Origin: a virus
Virus record (IMG/VR): IMGVR_UViG_3300024346_000210
Span: 1 to 38,201 of that record
Length of the DNA stretch: 38,201 bases
Strand: one strand, 5' to 3'
Of this stretch, positions 9,901 through 21,900 are shown piece after piece. The notes under the pieces were generated by a model. That model did not search any database. It saw only the letters and a list, made by a program, of their open reading frames with translations, and was not told the origin of the DNA. The stretch's first letter is position 1; each line of letters opens with the position of its first letter. The position numbers and the translations under genes are program-made.

Positions 9901-12900
9901 TGCGTCTATATCACCATCGCCGTAGCCAGCACCAGTTGAGTTCAAGTACCACACCATATCATTTTGTACGTGAGCATCAAACAAGTCTGTTAAGTTCCAA
10001 CTAATAACACCTGGGTCAGTTAAGAAGTTCGGAGTATAATCTGCTCCTGCGCCTCTGGCTACTCTTTGTATAGTAGGTAACCCTTCGTGCCAAGTTCCTG
10101 TATCACCGCTTAGTGTTTGGATCATTGCTCTTTGGTACGTTTCGTTAATGCTGGCGCCATTTGGATCTAAGAATAAATCAAACATACGTGCTACTTTTTC
10201 TAGCCACGCATCTGGAACCGCTGTTTGTCCACCCACTGTGCCAGCACCCATAATTCTCACACCGTTGGTTGTAACTTCACGTTTGAAGAAGTCACTACCG
10301 TCACCAACAACATCAATAACTGAACCATTGTTGTATTCCGGATCTGCAACTACTGCTGGTACTGCTGGTACTGCTGGGGTGCCTTCAGAAGCAAAAAATT
10401 CTTCCCAGTCATCAACATTTTGTATATTAACTTTATAAACAGGTAATCCGCTTGTATCAGTAGTTACTTCATATTCGTCACTTTCAGTAGTAAGCGTTTT
10501 CATTATTGCATTAGGATTTCCTAATGCAAGTATTGTGGACCCATCATCTGATAGATATGTTTTTGTACTACCATCATAATTTGGATCATCAACTCGTGTA
10601 GTGTTTACGTAGACATTATATAATGCCTCTTCTTCTAACGGTTTACTTAATGTAAATGAAGTAGTTAATCCTTCAGTAACAAAACTTTCATCATCAAAGT
10701 TTTCATCGTAAGTGTCCCAAGCAGACGTATACCAAGGTTGTGAATCAAATCCTGCATCTTGCCCAAATTCAAACGAACGTACTTCTACTCCGCCATAGTC
10801 GACTCCGTCCATTAACTGTCCTAAGTCTTTACCATACTGCCCTGTTTCAGGATTGTATAACAAACTAATTCTGTCTGCAGCATTTAAAAGTTCATAACCT
10901 TTATTATATTCTACTTTAATAAGTGTTCCTGCAATCTTACTGCTGTTTAATAAAATATATCCAACTTCTTTTGTATAAGATTTATCACTAACTAGTACTT
11001 CTTCATTATTATAAGTAAATTCGCTACTAAGTGCTTCAACATTATTAAAAAATACCCTAATATTAGATCTAGTTAAATCCATTGGATATTTTAAACCTAA
11101 TTTTAATTCAGTACCAGTACTTGTAAATGTTTCAGACTCTGGTAAATTAAATAATTCAAAATTTGGTGTAATTCTATCAAATTTTTGTTTTACATTAAAC
11201 GTTCTAACTTTTTGATTTTTAAGTATTACTGAAACACTAGGAAGTTTACTATTTTCTGCTTGTGTTCCTATAATAGTAACTGTTGGGGTACTTGTATATC
11301 CACTACCTGGGTCAGTAACAACAACCGATGTAACACTTCCGCTACCAATAAATGCTCTAGCTTTAGCGCCGGTGCCGCCGCCGCCAACAATAATTATTGA
11401 CGGTGCTTCAGTGTATCCTGTTCCACCATCTTTTACGATAATTTTATCTATACCATATGTAAAATTATCAATCCAATGCTTTTGCGGATATTCAGTTTCG
11501 TCAAAATTTATGCCCGATAGTACGCCGTCGGTTATTTGTACTTGTGGCGATACTATTTTTCCTAACTGTACACTAAAGAACGGTGATAATTCAAAGTCTG
11601 TTACAACACTCTGTGTATTATCTGTTTTTTCATATGCAGACAAATATTCTCTAATTTTAGTTTTATATGGTTTAACTTCGTTTGTGTATTCTTCAAAACT
11701 AGGCAAGTTATCATTTTGATATGTTGTTTTTTCAATTAATTGGCCAACATTATGTTTTGCTTTAACAAAACTAGTTTTGAATAACCAATCTGCATAATTT
11801 TGCTCTGATAAGACATATCGCAAACTTGCAAAGAACAACTGGTTGTATTCATTTGCTAGTTCGTCAACAAACAAGTCATCTCTGATAGTTTCTAATATTT
11901 TTCGTAATTCTGTTTTTCCTTCTTCAGAAGTATAAGTTTTCTCTAAGAATTTAATAGTTCCGTTTTGTCTAGCAACTGTCTTATACCCTGTTGTATAATC
12001 CGGAGTATCAATATTAATAATTTTTTCTAATAGAATCCAACCACCGGTACCAACATTAGATATTTTTACAATATCGCCAATACTATCATTAATAACATTC
12101 AATTCATAATAATCGTCTATTAAATAATCAAATGATGTTAACTCGCTGTATCCTGTAGCATACCAATCTTTGTATTCCCAATATTGAGATACATCATAAT
12201 ACTGTTGTTTAGATACTGTCCAATTTCTATTAACACTATCCCAAGCATATAATGACCATATTCCCCCTAGCGTAGAATCAGCACGTACAAGCGCCGTTAA
12301 GGGTCGTACAGCAAGGGTAATGTTGTCTTGGTAGTTAGTGCCGCCATCAATTATATTAACGCTAGATATAGCTCCGATGTTGTTTAAAACAACTTGTAAC
12401 TCTAAATCTTCGCCTGTACCAGTAACTATAATATTAGGAGGATTACGATATCCTCTACCTGCATTAACTATATTAATTTTAGTTACAGTACCGTCTACAA
12501 CTACTGCTTCAAGTTGTGCTTGCGTTGCTCGCACTGTACCAACTAGTCTTAATTCAGCCTCAGTATCAATTGCTTCGTCATATTGTCCTGATAGTAATGT
12601 TGGTATTGGATCTTTTTCAGATAATTTTGTAAGATTAAGATTATCAATAGCAAGCTGAGATTCTAATACTCTGTTAACTCTTTCAATAACTTCTTTTAGT
12701 GCTTCAACTCTATTAACAAACCAACTCTGTCTAGGTCTATTTAAATTACCATATTTTTGTTTAACACTTAGTGTTGGATCAGGAACTGGTCTATGATATA
12801 AATCTTGTCCAACTAAACTATCAAACCATTTTTGTTCAATTATGCTCTTAGGTCGACTTGTTTCTAACCCATCAGTAATAATTTGATATTCTGTATGAAT

Positions 12901-15900
12901 ATTATTATCTTGATTGTCAATAGTCCAATAACGGAAATTAATTGCCGTTTCTTTATTTTCAATCAAGTTATTACAGTTATAAAGGATAAATCTATCGCTA
13001 CCGAGTATATTAACAAATTTTAATTTTTGTCCTGAAGGATCTGCAATAATATTTGCAATATCAAAACCGCTGCGTATTCTTCCTTCTACACTTGGAACAA
13101 TCTTTTTGTTTTTAACCCAGAAATAATAACGCTTGCTAAACGTTTGTGAAATTTTATCATATATGTCTTTTTCAACATACTTGCTATCACCGTATTTTGT
13201 CTGTCCACTATATCCTCTAGAAGTGCCTTCGTTAGTATCGGCTTGGTTATCCCAAGCACTTGGGAGTATTTTTGATTCAACCCATTCGTAAACATCTATA
13301 CTAGCACCTTTTGCTAATGTATTCCAGATATTTTGTGAAAATGTAATTTTACCTTGTCTGTAGTCTAGGAATTTTACTGTGCTTAAATCCCACCATAACT
13401 TTCCTACGTTTTGATCGTTCCAGGCAATGAACTTCTCTTTAGTATTTGCAAAACCTACATTATAACTTGCAGGATCGTAATATGTCTTATAAGACAATTC
13501 TTGTTCTGCAATTCCTGAAATCTTTCCTTGTAAGGGATCAATTATGTCAAGTCTTGTTAACATTTTGTTTTCAACAGTATTATAAAGGAACGATCCTCTA
13601 AATTTCTGTATTGTTATAGGATCAACTGGGCTTCTTAATACACTCCAAGTACTGCTATCTGCATCTTTGATATATACAGCAACTTTACCAGAAAGTGTAC
13701 CGTCAACACTAAGGTTTGGTAGCCCTACCATAATAGTGTCATTTTTAACAAGAATGTTATCACCAAAATCTTTAACATCAAAATTATTATATGTTAGTCG
13801 TTGACCAAATATTAATGAGTCATTTATATTTTCGTATATGAAAACAAGACCACTATCTTCAATTCTTCTTGCATAAGTTGTAAAGCCGCCGTCAAATACT
13901 GTTTCTCCAACCTGCAATACACTTCTTGGATCATTAACATACGTTGATCCAGGCTTCTTATTTTGATACCTATCAAAAGTAGTATCTAAAACTATATCAC
14001 TAGTAGTACCAGTGACTACTAACTGATTACCGTCAAATCCTAATCTAGAACCAAACCCTTCAGCAAGTTCTTTATTAGGACTGTTTAATGTTTGGAATAA
14101 AGTAAATGTTCCGTTAACATTTTTATATACAAAAATTTGTCCTTGTTTTAACTGCGCAGTATTTGTAGAAGATGCTCCAACTGCAATTAAGTTACCATTA
14201 TCAGATACTGCAATAGCATTTCCAAATCCTGTACTGGTCACTGGGGCAGTGAATTCTGTTACATATTCAAAATGCGAGTCGGTTAGGCGATAAATTACTA
14301 ATTTACTAGTTCCGTCGCTGTATTTTGCAATAGTTGCAAAAATACTTCCTGATTCGCTTATATCAAATACAGTACCAAAGTCACTAGTGTTTAAATTAAC
14401 TATACTTGAGTCGTCTCCAGGGAATACAAATCCAGATGTATTTGGAACATATCCAACAAAGTCAGCGTGATCACTAACTAGTTGCCATTTAGAACTATTA
14501 AATTCTTCATTGTTTAAATTAGTTAATGCTTTGTAAAAAGAATCTTGATAAATTACAATTTGGTCAACATAATAAGCCGAAGTATTTCTATAAATTCCTT
14601 TAAAGTTTTTGTTACGGCCTTGCTCCCAATCATATGTGCCAAACTCGTCTTGACCGTTAATAACAAAATATATTCTTCCTTTGCCTGTAGGACTTACTTC
14701 TTGCTTTGCGTCATTTGCGTGTGACTCATTACTGTTAATTGCTAACTTATAAAAATTTTCGTTATTAATTAATTTTACTTGTTTACCTAATCGTCTATCA
14801 GTTTCTCTGTTAGGTAAAATATAACCATTAACTAAATCATATTGATCAGTTTCATTATTGTGTTTATATACAAAGAATGCACCTTCTCTAGTATAAGAAC
14901 TTGCATCTCTACCAACATTTATTGGAATATTATTTACTTCTGCCCAGTCATTGTTTTCTGTACTAGGTACTAGAGAAACTCTTGAAGTTCCTGGTTTAAA
15001 TTCTTCAATCCAAGTTTGGTATTCAACACCTGTTATAAATTCTACTTCGTAGTCTGCAATTTCATCAGTCTCACTATTAAGTGCATAAGTTAATGTAGGC
15101 GGAATTGTTAAGTTTTCTGTATGTTGGAATACTGCTAATTTACCTATGTCGTCGTCGGCTAGTTGTCTTGATTCAGTAGTACCAATTCTTGTTAGAACAG
15201 CACCAACTTGCTTGTATATGAACATAGAAGCTGGAGCTACACCTGTTATATATCGAGTACCAAATGTAAATGTACCTGCAACATTTTTAACATAAATTCT
15301 AACTTGATCACCGTCACGTTGATAATAAACTACTTCTGCTGTTGCTCCTGTTTCGCCTTCTCTAATAATATCCCCAACTTCTAAATCCAAAGTTAGGTCA
15401 AACACATCATAATCAATATATCCGTCCCATAAATCTACTGGAACTGTTGTTTGATTTATAATATTGAAAACATCTGTACCAAATCCTTTGTTTGTCAAGT
15501 CTGGAGTGTTTCCATCAGATGATGGAAGATCGTTTAAGAACACACCAACATACGGATTAGGAGTAGACGCATTAGCAAATGCTGATGTTGCTTTATCAGA
15601 CACTGCTTTAGGTATTCTAACAACATAGCGTGAATCTAACACATCGGTCTCAGTAACTACTCCTGCAACACCTTGACTTTTATGACTTAACACTCTAATT
15701 AAGTCAACTTCTTTTTGGAATGGTTGGTCAACACCAACAAGTATTTGAACAGGATTGTCTAATGCATTTTGTATGCTACTTTTGTACGGTAATAGTGCTG
15801 CACTTTCAGTCCAGGTAGCGTCCGGCGATGAATAGTTGCTAGGATTATAATTATTTTTTACATCTTTAATAACTAATCCGTAAGCATTATCTTTATGACT

Positions 15901-18900
15901 AGTAGTAGTAGTTACTGACTGCGGAAGTGCTATTTCCCAGAAGCCTCCTAGTACACTACTTCTATCAATTTCGTCGTGCAATGGGCGTTCATAATTACCA
16001 ATTTTAAATTGATCGTTAATAAACAATTCGCCTGTTGCATCAAATACACCATTTTTATCGTTAGCATAAATTACAAGTTTACCTAGTTCGTTACGTGAAT
16101 ATACAACTGTAGCGTTACCAGTAGAAGTAGTTACTCTTACGCCTTCATCAACAATTGATGTAACTGCTGAAGGTACAGTATTGCTTGCTACTACTGTCGT
16201 TTCTCCGCTAGTATAAGTAATATTTCCGCCACCGTCGACTCCAGTCTTAAATATACCCGAAATATCTATAACTTGTATTACGTTGTTATTAATTTGTTTT
16301 ACTGTTCCTACAACAGTATTGTTTTCTTGCCTTATAATATCACCAACATTTACAGCATTAGGAAGATTTCCTGCTAGTGTTAATTCTACAGGAATATCAG
16401 GAATGTTTACAGGATCTAAAACATAAAATACATCAGTAATCTTACGTCTAATAGTATGAACATCAGACGTTAAAAATGTTTTCCAAGGAATGCCAGGTTC
16501 TGTAATATTTCTAAACGGAGTTTCAATTTGTCTTATTGTTCCCTGTATAGTGCCGTCACCTAAATTTAAGTTTCCGGCAGCAGCTCCAATTGGCTGTCCT
16601 GAAAATCCTATATTTGCATTTACTCTTTGTAATAATGCAGAATCTTCATATAACTCAATTTGCTGTGCTGAAATAACTTTAACAAAATATGTTCTGTTTT
16701 CTAAGCCTTTAACACCTTGCTGTTGAATAGTATCATACGGAACATTAACATTACTATTATCAAATTGTCCAGTATCAGGTAACACAATGTTATCATTTGG
16801 TACGTCGGTAATTATTATTGTATCAGCATCAGACAAACCGTGATCTGTTTGTGTAATTAGTTTCATTGGCGATGTCATATCAATTCCAGTAATATTAACA
16901 CCAGAATTATTACCATAAGCATTTGATAAATCATTCCAATCTAAATACAACCTGTCTCCAATATTACTTCCTTCATAAGAATCAATCGGAGCTCTTACTA
17001 AAATATGATCAGTTGACACTGCTAATGGTAAATCACCCATTGCAAGTGTAGAGAAATCTGCATAAGAATTATGAACTTTGTATAGTTCTGAACGCCAGCG
17101 GCTTGCGCTGTCAAAAGAACCAAATACTATATTATCAGTATTACCTTTTACGCTTCTTCTTGATTTATATAGTCCACCTTCATATTGTACAATAGCACCT
17201 AATTTATAATCACTTGTGAGTGTAAAGTTGTCTTTAAATGCACTTTTAACATATGTTGCCTCTGGAGCACCAACAACAATATATTCTCCATCTGGACTCA
17301 TTGCAACACTAGATCCAAACTTACTTGCGCCGTTGTCAAAGTTTGTAATTGGTTCTAGTGTTTGGTGTGGTTGCAGTGTTCCATAAACTGTGCTGCCATC
17401 CTGCTGTCGCTTGTATATGTGAACTTTGCCTTCACTATTTTCTGGAGAGCCAATAGCAACAAAAGTGTTTGTAGTATCAGCAGCAATTGATTTACCAAAA
17501 CTTGTATTTGATTGTGTTGGATTTATAACATCTTCATCTAAATCGTATGCAGGAGATGATTGTATTACATTCCATCTACCTTTGTCGTCAGCACTATCAA
17601 TCCAAATCTTTTCCTTAGTTGCAATATCTCTTTGTGCGTACTCATTTGCATCTTCTAATTTAGAAACACGATTGGAAACAAATGTTGTTAAAATTCCTAC
17701 TGTACTGCCGTCTGATTCTTCTACACCTGTAAAAGCTACATCACCTAAGTCTATATCAATTCTATTTACAGAACTACTTAATACTTTATAAAATCCGTTA
17801 AGATCAGTAATATTTTGTATTCCAATAAAGTCGCCTTCTTTAAAGTTGCTTATTTTATCAAGAACTAATGTGCAAGCATTTCCATCAGGTATTGCATCTA
17901 TTATAGTATAGTTTGTATCGATATGTTTGTATACATTCCATTCTTGATCTTCAAATGTTACCCAAACATATTCATTTCTGTCAAAATCTGTTATATCTAA
18001 ATTTAAAATTTCATCTTTATTAGTTACAATAAAATTAACATCATCTTCTCTTACATATCCAGCAGTTTTAATCGGAGTTTCTTCAACATATGCTGTTGGA
18101 AATGGCTTTCCGTTATAATCTTTAGGAGCAACATATACACTAGACGGTAATTGACGGTATATTAAATCTGAAACATCATCAGGTATTATACTTGTTAATA
18201 ATATTGGCTGAGGACTTAATCTAAATTGTTCTTCGTCTAATAAAAATTCAAGTTCTTCATATCCGTCAGCTGCACCGTACTGTCCTGTTCTAACAGCCCA
18301 CTCTTCATAAAAATTTAAACTTTCTTTATCTACTGCGCCGAGTGCATCAAACAGTTTAGTTAATGCGTTTTTAGTACCTTTGTCAGCAATAAAACCTTGA
18401 TAAAATTTATACTGACTAACATCGTCATTAATAATATTTGCTAGATAATCACGCTTTTGATAACCAATTAAATGCTGTGCAACTTCTTGCTGACTAACAT
18501 CAAAGTTATCAGTGTCTAAATCGTAGAAGTCTGCAAACTGATTAGTTTTGTATTCTAAATTAGTTAATAGTCCCGGAGTTGGTTTTTCATCTAATCTATA
18601 CCAGTTCTTAGAAACAAATACTTCGCTACCAGTTATTTTTTTAGTTGCAGTGTAATAGTATTCTTTGTATTTAACTACGTCACCAATTGCATAATCTTTC
18701 CAAGGTGTCCATTCTGTTACTACTGCTTGGTCGTATATAAATCCTGGAATATTTAATCCACCAGACCAATCAGCAGTTCTGTATCCTAATACACGAATTC
18801 TTTCTTGTCTATAACCAGGTTCTAGATCGTAAATAGTGTCCTTAAACGCTGTTTCATTATCTAAAATTACTACGTGTTCTTTTTGAACTAATGGAAGTTT

Positions 18901-21900
18901 TATTGCGTAAATTCCGTCAGCAGTATTTTTAACAGTGAATAAAAACTCATTGTCGTTAGTTCTTAAAATATTACAAAATTCTGATTTTAGTTTAGTTCCG
19001 TCTGCCTTTACAAGTCCGTAATCATAAAATGTATCAAATACGTCATCAACAACTGCATCACTACGTTTAAACTCAATTCGCTGAGCCGACGGGCTTACTG
19101 TAAGTAAGGATCCGGTATCCCAATTCTGTAAAGTCCAGAATAAAAATTCTTTTGAACTTAATTTCCAATTTTCAATTTGTTCTAAATTACTATTAAAATT
19201 GTTAAAAACAAAACCTTGATCTAATAAATGCTCGCCGTATCCTAACAAAAAGTCTACAACAGCTTGACTATCAGGTAGTACAGATCCGTATGGTAATTGT
19301 TGTACAAAAGTTTTATCAAACTTTGATCTAAATATTGCAGATCTTCCGCCAGTAACTGGCAAGCTAGGCAATCTAGCGAATTTAGATGTATCAAAGTTTC
19401 CAGTACTAGTATGTGTTTCTTTAGTTCTATAATAAGCATTATTATACTCAACTATTGAACTTTCAGTATACCGTTTTCTTTCAGCCCATTGAATATACGA
19501 AGCACTAATGCCGCCAACACTGACTGTTGGGTCTTTTTCGTTTTTATCAAACTTATAATATTTAAAAGCAGGGTTAGTTACATCATATCCTCTAATAACA
19601 TATCCTGATGATATTTTTTCTACAACAACACCGCTATAAGTAACAATTTCAATAGGACTACTTGTTTGTAACGTTACATTATAATTTTCTTCTGGAATAA
19701 AAACGTTGCCTTCATTTAAAGGTGTTCTAGAATCAAGTATTAAATTAAATTTAGACTTATCAGTGAATCCGCCTATTTTAAATGCCATTTGATTTGTAAT
19801 ACTTTTTATATTATTTTGATAATTTTGATAGTTAACTAAAATATTACTTGCAAGGTAGTTTGAAATAAAGTTTATAAATCCAGAACTATATACACGATTA
19901 GCAGTTTCTTGCGCTGAGTTATTAGGAAATACTAAGTCTTGTAGACGCAGTCTTTTGTTAGTTTGAGAATAAACTAACTGTCCGGCACTATTTCTAATTG
20001 TGCGCAATCTATCAAAACCTAAACCTATAATTTTTGAAGGTTGATTTAAAATCCAAGATTTAAATAACGAGAAAGGATAATCTGAACTTTTCCTCCAAGC
20101 AGTTTCAACAGGAGCTTCGTCACCAAACTTAAATGGTTGACGAGTTAACGCATTTACATAGTCACGAGCATAGCCGCTATCTAAAGGACTTAATAACTCT
20201 CCTTGTCCATTAACTGGCAAATTTGAAGTTAAGTTTGGTCTAATGTATTTTTTTAATATTACTTTTGCTTTGTTAGGCTCATTAATTATACCCTTTTCTA
20301 AATCAGACCACATAACATCATTATTACTAGTATAAGGAGCAGGCCCATATTGTGTTTCCCACCAACTTGGTTTAATATTAAAACCTAACATTTCCCAAGG
20401 ATGAGTATGCGGCCTATCAGTATCATAAGCCTGATTATATATTGCTCGCCAGTAGCCTGGTAATATTGTTCCAGTTGGGGACGTCATTGAGCTATAGTTA
20501 TAAGTAAATCTGTCTTCTCTATTATAAAAACTCGAATCAGTATAATCAACATTGCCAACAGTGTTTAGCCAAGATGCAAAATCTTTTAACATTGTGTTGT
20601 TTATAGAATCAAAGGATATTCCGGTTGTTCTAGCTGCGCCTGGAATAAAACTATGAATATCAATTAAATTACTGTTATACTGTACTTTTAAATTGTTATA
20701 AATTCTCTTTTCAAGTTCTAGTATTAAGTCATCTCTATAGTCATTAAACGCAGCAGTAATCGACCCATCGTGGCCTTGAATAACTGTCTGGGGTGTTGCA
20801 TAAGAACTGTCAACAAACAGTTTTGGTTCAAATTTTGGATATAAACCTAACTTTGTTGGAGTCGGCGGAACATAAGAACCGTCAGTTGTTTCGAATTCAA
20901 ATATAGTAATTTTATCAGTGGATTCTAGTGTAGTAGTAATTTCACAAAAACCATCTGCATTAAATGTATAATCCTTATCGTAAGTTAATTGTACATCATT
21001 TAAGTAAACGTTAACAGCTAATATGCTAGGAACAGTGATGTCAAATGCTTGTGTAAGTGCATAATATACATTACCTGGTATAGCATCATAGTCAAGTCTT
21101 CTTGCTGCGCCAGTTGGAACCATATCACTAAAGTAAAATGGTAAGTTACTTGTTTTGTTTTTGTTTAACTCTTTAAAAATTAAATCAACGTGTGCTTTAG
21201 GTGTACCGTCAAATCCTAATCCTAATGATGTTTGTAAAAATAATCTTTTAAATTTTGCGTATTCTCTTCTAGCAAAATCCATAGACTTAATAATATTTGC
21301 ACTCTTATCTGTAATATGATAAAGTGATAAATTAGTCGGTCCACTATGTTGTAAGAATCTTCTACCATATTGTGCAGCGTTGCTAATATCACGTAAATTT
21401 CCTGGTCCAGGATAAGTTCCAAAAAATTCATCTGTTTCTTGTACTATAGTAGAAACGTGTTCGTTAACTTCGCCTAATGTAAATGTTGTTACATCGTTGT
21501 TTAATGGATTGCGTTCTAAGTTTCCAGCAATTTCATATATACCATTTTCATTTTTGGTTGTAGCAGAACGTGTTCTTAGTACTACAATATCATTTTCATT
21601 TAATGGATTATTAAATCTTACTGTTGCAATTGTTCCTATGTTTACAATTTCATAGTCTATGTTAACAAATTTAAGATTGTTATTTACTGTAATTCGAATA
21701 TTTAAATCTTCAAGTATACTGCTGTTGTCGTATACATCTACTGCAAAATCTGTTTGGTTTGTATTAGCAACATACTGACGTAACACACGCTGAGTACTTT
21801 CAGTATTTGCTTTGATCCATCCGTTAACACTATTGTAATTATTTCTAGACGAGTAGTTATGTAACACACATACATCAGTGCCTTGTGTTACTGTTGCTAA

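Noticed and set aside
9840-9912. Zinc metallopeptidase call from the EHVFH segment
   Set aside because: It matches neither HExxH nor HxxEH. Only a possible metal site is kept as a finding.
10334-10395. Tandem 12-base DNA repeat (tactgctggtac type) as a possible mobile-element end
   Set aside because: It is the coding repeat of the Pro/Ala/Val linker. There is no inverted partner and no target duplication visible at the other linker.
13086-13295. 69-codon minus-strand frame inside the giant gene
   Set aside because: Same strand but a different frame within a long uninterrupted coding region, without ribosome site or motif.
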